Assembly: GCF_009017415.1 (NCBI RefSeq)
Contig: NC_092407.1
Span: 4,340,001-4,404,000 of the forward strand
DNA length: 64,000 nucleotides
Direction of reading: 5' to 3'
Source of the DNA: Aspergillus flavus
Taxonomy: Eukaryota > Ascomycota > Eurotiomycetes > Eurotiales > Aspergillaceae
Shown here: one piece after another, positions 1 to 9,826 of the stretch
How positions within the stretch are numbered: position 1 is the first letter of the stretch
How the letters are laid out: every line of letters starts with the position of its first letter
Notes under the pieces: model-generated
The model's database searches: none
The model's input: the letters and a program-made list of their open reading frames with translations, nothing else
Told to the model about the DNA's origin: nothing
Made by a program: the position numbers and the translations under genes

Positions 1-598
1 CGGAAGCGTTCATCGTCATCAAGCACGTTACACAGCATGACCGACTCATAAATCTTGTCCATATCGCCTCGGTATTTCTCAAACGCCGCGAGCAGGTCGC
101 CCTCTTCCTCTTCCGAGCCCTGGTACTCCTGCTTGAATTTGTCGAGCGCCTGTACATCGATTGCACTTGAGAACTGTTCCCGATAGAAGTCCGCCCAATT
201 GAAGTCGTCATCCTCGTCCACTGCCTCGGCGGTACTGCCTGTCAGGTCGAATCGGCGGCGGCGGCGCTCGTCTGACAGAATTGCATAGGCGAAGGCGATC
301 TGCTGAAACTTCTTGTTTGCTTCTTCTTTTTGATCCTCCGGAGCCTTGTCTATTGTGTTATTAGAATAACGTCACTTTTTCTCAGCTTCCTCATCCTGAG
401 GCATAAAGTATATAGTACACTCAGCCAAGCATATGTAAAATGGCATTACTCACCAGGATGGTGCTTTAGCGCCAGCTTTCTGTACGCGGATTTGATCTGA
501 TCGGCAGTCGCATCACCCTTAACCCCCAAGGTCTCATAGAGATCGGTCTCGAGGGGAGCCTCATCAGGGATATCGGGGACGTCATCTTCGTGTGGCAT
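1..598 (-). CDS. DNAJC9-type J-domain protein, 3' end cut by window edge
   Basis: Exons (minus strand): 598..454 and 349..<1, with a 104-nt intron at 350-453 (GTGAGT donor, ATAG acceptor). The start [10 protein letters not shown] at 598 is preferred over a longer in-frame Met because the upstream residues look like leader sequence. The J domain begins at about residue 18 (LYETLGV). Its diagnostic HPD triplet is assembled only by splicing: exon 1 ends HHP plus one G, and exon 2 supplies AC to make Asp. After the J domain come a DERRRRRFD segment, a [10 protein letters not shown] segment and a [10 protein letters not shown]...[13 protein letters not shown] segment. This last part matches the layout of the DNAJC9 family, whose members are Hsp70 co-chaperones and, in animals, histone H3-H4 chaperones. 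The C-terminus lies outside the window. It diverges from the deaminase gene at 994. The DNAJC9 assignment comes from recognised motifs, and its role in this fungus is inferred. Confidence 0.85.
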
Positions 599-993
599 AA
601 TGAGAGGTAGAAAGGAATGTGAAAAGAGATTCAAAAAATAGACAAGGTATCACAGTTCACCGCCTTCCAAAGATCCAATAAGACAGAAAGAGTAGAGAAG
701 GAATGAGAGCAAAAGACAAGAAAACACAAATAGAAAAGGAGGAGTGAATTGATTCACTGGCAACAGACGCGTTGCGACGCGCCCATTGGAAAACCATTTT
801 GCTTACCCGATTGGGTTAGAGCTGCCAATGGAGCTCTCCCCGCCTTCGATGTCATTGATCTTGAATCTTATTTCCGTTTAGTGTTTCGCACTTAAATTAT
901 TTAACCTCGGTCTTCTGATGTATATACGAGTTTGATCTCTTAAATCTCGTTCCCCTCCTTTGTTTATTCTTATTTCTTATCAAACTGAACAAT
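599..993. promoter_or_regulatory. Shared divergent promoter (J-domain gene / deaminase gene)
   Basis: This 395-bp interval separates two divergent starts. It holds a CCAAT box at 825-829 and two inverted copies (ATTGG) at 785-789 and 810-814. A pyrimidine-rich stretch (about 940-985) lies directly before the ATG at 994, as is common upstream of fungal genes. No coding potential is seen. CCAAT boxes can bind the HapB/C/E complex, but activity here is inferred only from sequence. Confidence 0.5.
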
Positions 994-1662
994 ATGCAAT
1001 CTCCACACGCCAAATATCTTCGAGAATGCCTCTCTCTGGCTGAGAAATCCCCGCCCCGCCCGACCAACTTTCGCGTCGGCGCCATCCTCGTCTCCCGTAA
1101 AGAAGGCGATTACAAGACCGAAGACGACCGGATCGTCTCGACTGGCTACACGATGGAATTAGCGGGTAATACACATGCAGAGCAGTGCTGTCTGTCCAAT
1201 TACGCTGCAGTACATTCCGTGCCAGAAGACCGCGTGTGGGAGGTATTACCATCTGAACCGGACCGAAAGCTAGTCATGTACGTTACAATGGAGCCATGCG
1301 GGAAGCGACTCTCGGGGAATCTGCCTTGTGTACAGAGGATTATCCGGACTCGTCAGGGGGATCGCAAGGGCATCCAGAAGGTATATTTTGGAGTCAAGGA
1401 GCCGGGGACATTTGTCGGTGGCTCAGAGGGGTGTCAGATGTTGACAGCTGCCGGGATTGATTGGCAGGTTGTCAATGGGTTGGAGAGGGAGATCCTGGAG
1501 GTGGCGGTGGCTGGGCATGAGAATCGTGAGGAGGAGGTCAAGGCCGCATTGGACACAGTTGAAACCAACATAGATGACATCAGTGACGACGAGCGGCGCC
1601 GACAGCAGGAAGCGCAAAGGAATCCAAAGAAAAGAATGATGGAAGCCAACTTGCTCGGCTGA
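994..1662 (+). CDS. RibD/Rib2-type (DRAP) deaminase domain protein
   Basis: Single exon, 222 residues. It belongs to the zinc-dependent cytidine/deoxycytidylate deaminase superfamily. The zinc and catalytic residues are visible: HAE at 61-63 (His ligand and Glu proton shuttle), and Cys102 and Cys112 in EPCGKRLSGNLPC. The sequence GNTHAEQCC followed by a PC-x9-C motif resembles the deaminase domain of fungal Rib2. In the riboflavin pathway that enzyme deaminates diaminohydroxyphosphoribosylamino-pyrimidine (DRAP). Yeast Rib2 is fused to a pseudouridine-synthase domain, whereas this protein carries only the deaminase. The C-terminal 45 residues are charged (DDERRRQQEAQRN) and probably disordered. 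Another nucleotide or tRNA deaminase of the same fold is possible, but the spacing favours the riboflavin type. Confidence 0.8.
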   Translation: MQSPHAKYLRECLSLAEKSPPRPTNFRVGAILVSRKEGDYKTEDDRIVSTGYTMELAGNTHAEQCCLSNYAAVHSVPEDRVWEVLPSEPDRKLVMYVTMEPCGKRLSGNLPCVQRIIRTRQGDRKGIQKVYFGVKEPGTFVGGSEGCQMLTAAGIDWQVVNGLEREILEVAVAGHENREEEVKAALDTVETNIDDISDDERRRQQEAQRNPKKRMMEANLLG

Positions 1663-2050
1663 TCCTGCAGTCCTAGCACGAGTATACATGCAATATTATG
1701 ACCGATCATGAATGATAGAGATACGTATTTTACATACAGCTATGGCCCCTCGCGTAAAACGCAGTCACATGCCTCGACAATCATTCCGACTCTTCCAAGC
1801 TTTACGGTCAGCAGTTATTTATCCCTGCGCCGAGAAGGATTTAGTTATCTGCAGCTTTCTCTTGGCATTGATGGCATCGATTGTGGTTGAGCTGCAGTCT
1901 CCATTATCTTATCTTACCCCACATCTTTTCCGCCGGAAAAGGCCGTCTCCAGGGATTTTGGCTGGAAACTACCTCAATATTGTACCCAATGTCGAGACAG
2001 GCTAAGTGGATAGATGTCAGAGATAAACTACAGTCATAGCGACCTATACC
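1663..2050. other. Intergenic spacer before the Zn2Cys6 gene
   Basis: This 388-bp spacer holds the 3' flank of the deaminase gene and the promoter of the regulator gene. Short open frames here have no recognisable content. I see no repeats or RNA genes. Confidence 0.4.
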
Positions 2051-4308
2051 ATGCAGAAACAACGTCGACCATATCGCTCCCACAAAATCCCCGCGTGTGA
2101 TCGCTGTCGCCGGTTCAAGCGTCGATGTACCGGTGGCACTCCAGAACAGCCCTGTGTGCTATGCAGCCTGCAGGAAGTCCCTTGCATAATATCCAGTAGT
2201 CCTAAATTGTCGTCTAGTCCTCGCCGCAGAGTGAAGCATGACCAGCGATGTGTCCAAACAACACGAATTGCACCCTCCACTTCTGTTGATAGAGTGCCTT
2301 CACCGGCTCCAGCCGATGGAGAAGTTGTCCAAGAACACATCGGGCGTGACTATCATGGCTCACCAGGTCAAGATCAATCTAAGGTAGAACTATCCATGTT
2401 TGCTAGCCCTGTCATCTCCGAGGACATACAGATTTTGGAGCGATACATGTCTTCCAAATCCAGCTCACTATCTACTGGAGAAAGAAGTGGGTCCTCGGAT
2501 ACTCCTATGGTGTACCTTAGAGCTCCCCGGCGGAGAGAAGGCCTGTCTATGGCAGCGAATCCTGGGAAGCGCCAGAAAGAGATAGTGATGCAAGTCCTTC
2601 AACCTTATACCGATGAACTGGTCAGATTGTAAGCCAATACCCCTCTGGCTCCTTACTACGCCACTAACATTAGTAAGGTATTTCGAGGAGATTCATCCAG
2701 CTTTCCCTCTCCTCGATGAACAACTATTCATGGAGTTATATAAAGCTGGCGACAAGCTGTCACCAGTCCTAGTCTGCTATTTCTTTTCCGTGTCCTTAAT
2801 CCTCTGGCATCATTCGCCTGTACTCAGGCAATTTCCCAAGCCGGACGTATATTTTATTTGGAACCTGGCTGTGGAGGCTTTGCAGCAGGACTTCCTAGCC
2901 CCTGCGTTATCGACCATGTACTCGGTGTTATTGGACATGGGCGGGCGACCTATCTATTCCATGCTCGTGAACACAATCAACAATGGCCGGGCGGTTACCC
3001 TAGCTCAGACTCTAGGGCTAAACCGTGACCCGACTAATTGGAGACGGCCCAAGAGCGAAAAGTCGCTGCGCATTCGCCTCTGGTGGGCAGTCGTCATTCA
3101 TGACCGCTGGTTAGTGAGCTGCTATCTCCTCTAATGATAACTCTCACTAACCAAAATCGCAGGTCAAGTTTTGCCCATGGTATCAGTCCAACCATAACCA
3201 AATCTAGATACGACGTGCCCATACCGATGCTGGAGGATATAATCACAGATTCAAACCAGTCGGATACACGCATCAAAGCTGCCAACTCATTCATCCATCT
3301 TTGCACCCTCACAGAAATCCTAGGAGAAGTCTTACCACTAGTCTACGACCTAACTTTCAACCCAGAGGAGACCTGGAAGCAGATCCGCCGTCTCGAAACA
3401 AACCTAGACGACTGGGAAGATCGTCTGCCGAGCTACCTCCGCCGAGATAATAACGAAAATCCAAGAGTATCTGGATCGAGCAGTCTCCAACTCAGTTATC
3501 TTGCCGTCCGATTACTGCTGAAGCGAATCTCTTTACATGTTAGTAACCCCCTTCATCCCCAACACAGCCTGCACGAGAAGCAATGCTCAAAGTGAACATA
3601 AAAAGGCAACAACCCTATCAACAGACATCGACCGTCTCCAATCAACCCGCTACCACCTCTCCCAACTGCGTAAATCCGCCCAAGAAATTGTAAACTACGT
3701 CTGCTCCCTCACCAAGGCCCAATTACAAGAATTCTGGCTTCCATGTATGTACACACCCACACCACCCTCCACATTCCCTTAAACCACCCTCCCACAAACC
3801 CTAACACCACCCCCAAAAAAAACCAGATACAGCCCACCACCTAATCCTAACCGTAATAATTTTCCTCCGCTGTACCATCGAATCAACCGACAAAACCATA
3901 ATCTCCACCTGTAAGACAAGCCTCCAGCACCTCTGGACGAAGCTCCAAACCACCGCCGAAGACGGCTGGGATCTAGCAACGATGTGCATCTCGCAGTGTA
4001 AGGAATCCGTGTCGAAGGTCCTTGATAGCGACGTAAGGGGGGCCAATGTTGTTGGCGGTGAGCAGCAACAGCTACACCTGCAGCAGGGAGGAGCTGGAGA
4101 TGGAAAACTACTTCCTAATCAGGGCGAGGGCAGGAGTCCTGCGATGCAGAGCATGGGTGCAGGGGAGTTGTTACCGGATATACTTCCTTTTTCGAATCCG
4201 GATATTTCCTTCGATAATCAGTGGGATTTGGGGTCGTTGTATGGGCTGGGGTGGATGGGGATGGATGGGTTTGGGGCTTATGAGGCTGGGAACCAGGGGG
4301 GGTTTTAA
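2051..4308 (+). CDS. Zn(II)2Cys6 transcription factor with Fungal_trans-type domain
   Basis: Five exons: 2051..2628, 2678..3109, 3163..3538, 3606..3744 and 3827..4308, giving 668 residues. All four introns (49, 53, 67, 82 nt) have GT-AG ends and keep the frame. The N-terminal DNA-binding domain is CDRCRRFKRRC followed by CVLCSLQEVPC, i.e. C-x2-C-x6-C-x8-C-x2-C-x6-C, which binds a two-zinc cluster. After a Ser/Pro-rich linker, YFEEIHPAFPLLDE marks the start of the fungal middle homology region. Within it, IRLWWAVVIHDRW and SSFAHG are joined across intron 2. The C-terminus is Gln/Gly-rich and then acidic/aromatic (SFDNQWDLGSLYG), like an activation segment. It converges on the GH43 glycosidase gene (127 bp between stops). 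Control of that gene is possible but unproven, and I do not recognise an orthologue. Confidence 0.88.
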
Positions 4309-4434
4309 ACTATCGTATAAATATGTGTTGTACAGTATAGGTCGGTTATTGACTTCTTGTAGACATGATGTATATATGTATTTTCGTTGTGAAAAGTATA
4401 TATCAGAGTATGAAAGAAACAAATGAGACTAATA

Positions 4435-6207
4435 TCAGATGATCTTCTGTCCTTGTCCCTCATATCTCCAATTACTGATATATGCATCTGTAGTCCCCGA
4501 TCCACCATTACTCGTAGCATAAACCCCAACAAGCGTACCTGTTACGTCAGTCCATCGCTTCCCAAGTAAACAAGAAAAAGAAAGAAAGAAAGAAAGAAAG
4601 AAAGAAGCGAACTCACCCGTAAACCTCCCAGTATCACCACTAACAATCCTCGAATCCGCATACCCAACGACAGCCCTCTGAGCCGGCGTCTTGACCGACG
4701 CAACCGAGAATTCATATTGAGTATCACTCACAGCCTGGATCTGGAACCGGATCGGCTCTCCCCTCCACCCCTCTGGGACAGACACGATACTTCCCGGAAG
4801 TGAGCCTTCATAGTTCCCGTGGCCTTCGGTCCGGAGTTGGAGTGCTGGAGAGGAAGTTCCGTTTTGGGATTCTAACAACACGAGGCCTAGGTCGACGTGT
4901 TGTAACTGTGTGAGGAAGAGGGTGACACCGGCTTCTTCGTCGGGGACTTGAGGATCGAATGCGATATCCACGCTGTAGGTGAATAGGGTATCTGTTTGGC
5001 GACGGGTTAGGAGGGTTATACCCTCTTCTGGGGTGGAGGATGCATTTCCAGTGATGTTGTAGAGGGAGGGTGTTAAACGGAGGGTATTCGGGTGGTCCTG
5101 TGGGGATACAGCGAAGTTCGAAGTCTCCGGGTACCGCCAATACAGAAAGTGAGATGGGATAGAGTCGCCCGGTGCAAAAGTAACATGGTCCGGCTCGTTG
5201 ACAAAGCTTCCATCGCCTTTTATGCCGTCCTTGTTCTCTCGCGGCAACGGTCCTTGCATCTGGCCCCGGACCGGCTGGACAACGAGCCACTCTCCTTCCT
5301 CCCAGGTGGCAGGGGCCAGGACCGTCTCGCGGCCCATGGGGTAGTTCTTCCATTCGGGTCCGGACCGGGTGCTGAGGGCCACGGCCCACCAGTTTCCGGT
5401 CCCGTCTTGGAATAAGTCTGCGTGGCCGACTGTTTGGAAGTACTGGGTTGTGTTCCTGTTCGTTAGGATTGGGTTATGGGGACAGAGCTCCCAGGGTCCG
5501 GTGCGGTTCTTGGACCGGACCATTGTCTCTGCGTGGTTGAGCTCGGTGCCGCCTTCAGCGATCATCAGGTAATAGAAGTCGTCTTTGCGGTATAGATGGG
5601 GTCCTTCGGGCGAGGCACCACCTGTTCCGTTCCAGAGGTAGGTTACGGGGCCTGTTTCGCCGGTTTGGAGGTCGAGGGAGTAGTGCTGGATTCGGGCGTC
5701 GTCGGCTGAGGTGACGTATACGGTGCCGTCGTCGTCCCAGAAGATGTCAGGGTCGATGCCTCGAACGGAGAATTCCAGTGGTTCGCTCCATGCGGCGTCG
5801 CTGTATGGGTCCGATGAGGTGAAGACGAGGCCTTTGATCTCTGGACCGAGGAAGGAGACGATCAGGTAAAAGGTTCCGTCATGGTAGCGGAGGGTCGGTG
5901 CGTAGATCCCTCCTTGCTGGTTTGTGGTGTTGCTAAGGGATGGGATTTGGCTTGGTCTGTTGAAGACGTTGCTGACTTGTTTCCAGTTTTGGAGATCTTT
6001 TGTTGCATAGATTGGTAGTCCAGGGAATGCGATGAACGTCGATGTAACGCAGAAGATGGTGTCATCTTCTTCGACATAGGCACATGAGGGATCGGAGTGC
6101 CATCCAGGCAGAATCGGGTTTGTGTATGGCGAAAGTCCAATTGGTTGGCAAAGGGCGGAAGTCGCCAATGCTAGAAAGGACAACGCAGAGACACCAGGGG
6201 TCCACAT
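4435..6207 (-). CDS. Secreted GH43 beta-xylosidase / alpha-L-arabinofuranosidase
   Basis: Exons (minus): 6207..4617 and 4538..4435, giving 564 residues. A 78-nt intron at 4539-4616 (GTGAGT donor, AACAG acceptor) restores the usual GRFTG-TLVGVYATSNGG junction. A signal peptide covers residues 1-20 (cleavage after SALC). The five-bladed GH43 domain shows the three expected acids: the base Asp39 in HSDPS, Asp152 in GIDPDIFWDDDG (pKa modulator) and the acid Glu201 in SPEGPHLY. The C-terminal half (about 350-564) looks like the beta-sandwich domain of fungal GH43 enzymes. Several NxS/T sequons fit a secreted glycoprotein. The likely role is release of xylose or arabinose from hemicellulose outside the cell; the exact substrate cannot be read. 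The intron is stop-free and a multiple of three, so its retention would give a 590-residue protein. Confidence 0.9.
   Translation of the reverse strand: MWTPGVSALSFLALATSALCQPIGLSPYTNPILPGWHSDPSCAYVEEDDTIFCVTSTFIAFPGLPIYATKDLQNWKQVSNVFNRPSQIPSLSNTTNQQGGIYAPTLRYHDGTFYLIVSFLGPEIKGLVFTSSDPYSDAAWSEPLEFSVRGIDPDIFWDDDGTVYVTSADDARIQHYSLDLQTGETGPVTYLWNGTGGASPEGPHLYRKDDFYYLMIAEGGTELNHAETMVRSKNRTGPWELCPHNPILTNRNTTQYFQTVGHADLFQDGTGNWWAVALSTRSGPEWKNYPMGRETVLAPATWEEGEWLVVQPVRGQMQGPLPRENKDGIKGDGSFVNEPDHVTFAPGDSIPSHFLYWRYPETSNFAVSPQDHPNTLRLTPSLYNITGNASSTPEEGITLLTRRQTDTLFTYSVDIAFDPQVPDEEAGVTLFLTQLQHVDLGLVLLESQNGTSSPALQLRTEGHGNYEGSLPGSIVSVPEGWRGEPIRFQIQAVSDTQYEFSVASVKTPAQRAVVGYADSRIVSGDTGRFTGEFASFFLSFFLSFSCLLGKRWTDVTGTLVGVYATSNGGSGTTDAYISNWRYEGQGQKII
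4574..4606 (+). repeat. (GAAA)n microsatellite inside the GH43 intron
   Basis: This tract consists of tandem AAAG/GAAA units and lies wholly inside the single intron of the GH43 gene. On the coding strand it is TTTC-rich, just downstream of the donor. Read through, it encodes FFLSFFLSF, so it contains no stop. Confidence 0.9.
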
Positions 6208-6543
6208 GATGCTCGACAGGTGCTCACTGGTTTATTGTCGGTATACCGGAGCATGTCTAGCATGATCTAGGAACGGCTTTTATACCCGGGTGTAAATTGT
6301 GGGGAAACGGGGATACTGTCGATCATTAGGTATTAAATCCATAACATTAACCGCTTGACGCACATCGACTTTTGTATTCAGGCTAAAAAGGGACAACCCT
6401 TTATGAACGAATATAAGGCCACTAATCAACTTGTTACCCCGCGCAGCTGTGGGGAACAGCAAGAAGATCTGAGGGTAAACATGGATCTTTTCGGGGCAGT
6501 CAGAGCCGAATACTCGGATGTTGCTCTCTTGTTTATGTTCTGC
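6208..6543 (-). promoter_or_regulatory. GH43 promoter with TATA box, XlnR-like and CreA-like sites
   Basis: This 336-bp region lies upstream of the GH43 start at 6207. On the coding (minus) strand a TATAAAA box is read at about 6284-6278, roughly 75 bp before the ATG. GGCTAAA at 6381-6387 (plus strand) matches the XlnR/Xyr1 consensus GGCTAR. GTGGGG at 6299-6304 and 6449-6454 matches the CreA consensus SYGGRG. Together these fit induction by xylan or xylose and repression by glucose. The neighbouring NmrA-like gene ends here with its 3' side, so the sites most plausibly serve the GH43 gene. Confidence 0.6.
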
Positions 6544-7631
6544 TCATGCCTTCTGTAAAACGCTTGACCAGTCCTCTTCTTTCATCCAGTGCTCCAAACT
6601 CGTCATTGGGCAGTCTATTCCAGCCTAGCAACATTTAACAATGAGTACCAATTTGCATGTTTCGAGAGAAGCATGGTATAACTTACTTTGCGAATATCTG
6701 CGGCATGCAATAACTCCCTATCACCACCGTCGTACCCCGGCTCGGTCGAATATGCAAACATGTCCCCCACTTCCCGACCAAATTCTGCATCGGGTGTTCG
6801 ATCTATTAACTCTTCTAATGTGATCTGCCGATAAGACGCCGGCACTGAGTTCACCTTACTCCATAGTCTCATATACTCCGTCCAGCTGCACGTTGTGCCT
6901 TCGGCCATGTAACTCTTCCCAGGCGGCATCTTAGCCACCGCATACACAAAATTCCCCATATCCGCATTGACATTAAAATGAGGTACCGCTGCATCTGGAG
7001 CAGTCGGAAACGCCATCTCAAAAGAGCCATCATCGGCTCTCCCGAAGTAAGCATCCGGAACCAGCTTGTAGCTCGACATGAAATATCCCGTCTGCACACA
7101 AGACATCTTCCGGGCCAGCTCTGGGTAATTACTTTGCACGTAGCTTGGGAAGACATCTGCCTTCGCATCAAAATGGTACAGCTCTTCGAATTTTCCCCCG
7201 CTACACCTCCCAGCTTGGCTCAACGTCGACACAATGAACCCATTTTCATCTAAAGTTTCGGCAGTAGCTGCTGCCGCATCGGCAATATTTTTGCCCTGCT
7301 GGTATTCAACATCGTAGGCATACTTGCGGCAAGATATGCCCAGCTCGGCAGCATTCTGTCGGCAGTCTGCTCGAAAGAATGGCTCCCAGTAATTAGTGAC
7401 ACTGAAGATGATGTTGGCACCTGCGAAAGCTGATTTGAGACTAGACGTATCGTCGAGGTTAGCCTGGACAATCTCTATCCCTTGTGCAGCGAGTTCCTGG
7501 GCTTTGGTGGAAGAGGGGTCGCGCGTTAGACCTCGGACATGATAAGTGGGGTCTTGGAGGAAGCGCTGAGCAACAGAACCACCCTGGTTTCCTGTAACGC
7601 CAACGATGCAGATTGTTTTAGTCGGATGCAT
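6544..7631 (-). CDS. NmrA-like NAD(P)-binding protein
   Basis: Exons (minus): 7631..6687 and 6624..6544, giving 341 residues. The 62-nt intron at 6625-6686 has a GTAAGT donor and TGCTAG acceptor. Splicing replaces an unlikely tail with AGIDCPMTSLEHWMKEEDW, a typical NmrA-family ending. Without the intron the frame would stop at 338 residues. The N-terminal Rossmann motif is GVTGNQGGS (residues 11-19). The family includes NmrA, which restrains the GATA factor AreA in nitrogen repression, and many atypical short-chain dehydrogenase-like redox sensors. No catalytic YxxxK motif is evident, which agrees with a regulatory or sensing role. The partner is unknown. It lies head-to-head with stn1, with 754 bp between starts. 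Confidence 0.88.
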
Positions 7632-8385
7632 TGTTTTGACAGTGTAGTCCGTCGCTACCGGGGATTGCTCGCTGGGGTTGTGTTTCAGTGGTCATGAAAG
7701 CAATTGGGAAATAAATGGAAGCTTTTACCCCGCGTCGTGTAGATTAGTTGTGGGACCACATGATCCTTCATCGCCCAGTTGGCTTGTCCAGGGTAGTTTT
7801 GTAGAATTTTGTAAAGTATTGCTAGTTATGCATCGGTAGGCGTTTGCTTTGTATCTGCTAGTGCAACGCATTGCTCTGACTCTAGATCACCAAACGGTCG
7901 ATGAGTCCTCACAGCTGGAACGCAGCAATTTAGTTTCTTCTTCATTTAAGAGGACAGAGAGGGAAAGAAGAAAGATATTCTTTCCGATAAACAAAGCTCA
8001 ATAATCATCAATAATTCAACTGTGACTTAATTATTCAGGTCAGTAGCAAAGAGCTACCACAGATATATATCTCCTGTACAGAAAACCTTCTAACCTTCAA
8101 GACATCTAAGCTCCAGGTTTGCTCTCACTAAGACAAAATTCCCCTCCACAAGCTAGACAATAACTCACTAAATAAGAATAACCCCCAAAGCACAAGAAGC
8201 TCTGATACGTAGGAAGTCACTGAAATCTGACATCATACCGCAGCCTAAGGCCCCAACAAAAGTCACCCCGATAATAAACACACGTGACCAACCGATAACA
8301 TGATCGCGCTTACCAGAAACAATGGACCCAAACCCCAGACTCAAACTAACCATCCTCCAACATCCACAACCGAGAAAATGATCCG
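7632..8385. other. Divergent intergenic region (NmrA-like / stn1)
   Basis: This 754-bp region lies between two divergent start codons. It is AT-rich around 7900-8170, with no recognisable gene and no clear repeated motif. It presumably contains both promoters. Confidence 0.4.
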
Positions 8386-9489
8386 ATGGCGACAGTCGAC
8401 GATGGCGAACTCGTCTTTTACCCGGCATTCTGCTTCCGAGCGTCTCCGACGCATTTCGCCTGGGTAAAGATGGGGGCAGTAGATGTGCATCTACTTAAAA
8501 GGAGGGCTGGGTTTGAAGGTATGATTTTATTTTTCTTGATGAAGTGTTTTGCAGGTTGTTTGTGGTGTTATTGCTTTGATTTGGATTTATGCATTTATGT
8601 ATTTGAAGGTTATATTTCTTGGGGATTGGAGGTGGTTTGTTTGATTCATTTGGGATTGTATTGATGAATGGCGCCGCTTCGGTTGAAAGCGTAAGCATCG
8701 TATACGGTCCCATTCTTTATGGTGCCGGATTTCCATTTTCATGTTAGGGCTTTGGTGCTTGATAATCCGCGTAGCATACATAGGTATAAGAGACATCTAA
8801 CGTCCAACCTAGACCAATCCACATTCTTCTACATGAACCACCCCATCCGCTTCGTCTCTCTAGTCGGCATCATCGTCGCCCGGTCAGAATACCCCACGCT
8901 AACCATCCTCACGGTGGACGACAGCAGTGGCGCGATAATTGACGTCATTGTGCTCAAAGCTCCGATTACAGATGACAATGGCGACCAGCCCGTTCGAAGC
9001 GACAGAGGAGGGGATCTGCAGTCTGCATATGCCACTAAGCATGTTGCAGCTACCAATAAGACAACCGTGGATACAAATCCCTTGGTCCCGGGCGTCGTGG
9101 TGCAAGTCAAGGGGACGTTATCGACATTCCGGGGTACAATGCAAGTTCAATTGGAGCGAGTTGCCGTGGTCCAGGACACAAACGCCGAAATGCGATTTCT
9201 GGATCAGCGGAGTCGATATCTTGTTGAGGTGCTTTCTGTGCCATGGATTTTGACGGAAGAGGATGTTGAAAGATTGCGCTACGAGGCGGATGATGAAGAG
9301 GAGAGACTTGAGGAGGAGCAGGAGAGGATAAAAAGACGACAGCGAAGACGGATTGAGCGGGAGGAAAAGGACCAGAGGAGAATTCAGAAGTTATGGGAGC
9401 GGGAAGAGAGACTCAGAGCCAAGGAGGCTTTGTATAGCCGGGACGCCGGAGCTAAATTCATGCGTGACTTCGAAGAAAGAAAGGTATAG
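8386..9489 (+). CDS. stn1: Telomere-capping CST complex subunit Stn1
   Basis: Exons 8386..8518 and 8813..9489, giving 269 residues. The 294-nt intron has a GTATGA donor, a CTAAC branch sequence at about 8798 and a CTAG acceptor. The join reads GFED-QSTFFYMNHP in frame. The start at 8386 (MATVDDGELVFYPAFCF) is the Met that precedes the conserved FRASPTHFAWVKM block. The OB-fold signature FYMNHPIRFVSLVGIIVAR...LTILTVDDSSG is characteristic of Stn1, which works with Ten1 in telomere protection. The last 90 residues form a highly charged Glu/Arg helix (coiled coil), and no C-terminal winged-helix region is apparent, giving a short protein. The long intron makes the exon 1 link slightly less certain than the rest. 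Confidence 0.87.
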
Positions 9490-9826
9490 TAGGGTTGGAG
9501 CAGTAATAAATTGAAGGCTGTGTTGTGCAATCCTACCGAAAAAATATTATAGACTCAACATGACTTGAGCAAAAGTATCCCAATGCAAGGAAAAGCGCAA
9601 GTTAATGATATGTTACATGCAGTGGAACTAAATAGACATGGCCGTAACACGTAACTCATCGCAAGAATTGACTCGCTAGGCACAAAAGCAAACAACAAAT
9701 AAGAAAAATAAAGGGTGCATCGTGGGAATCACTTTAAATTTCGAACCATGGTAGAACTGGCGAAGGAGGAAAGAGAAAAAGGAAAACATAATATGCTAAG
9801 GTCTCGATGGGGTTCGTTTCGGGTCA
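9490..9826. other. Convergent 3' flanks of stn1 and the DUF7514 gene
   Basis: This 337-bp region lies between two converging stop codons. It is AT-rich with no coding signal and presumably carries both polyadenylation regions. Confidence 0.4.

Noticed and set aside
1708..2005. Two overlapping short frames upstream of the Zn2Cys6 gene
   Set aside because: Their products have no recognisable features, and they overlap the probable promoter and leader of the regulator gene.
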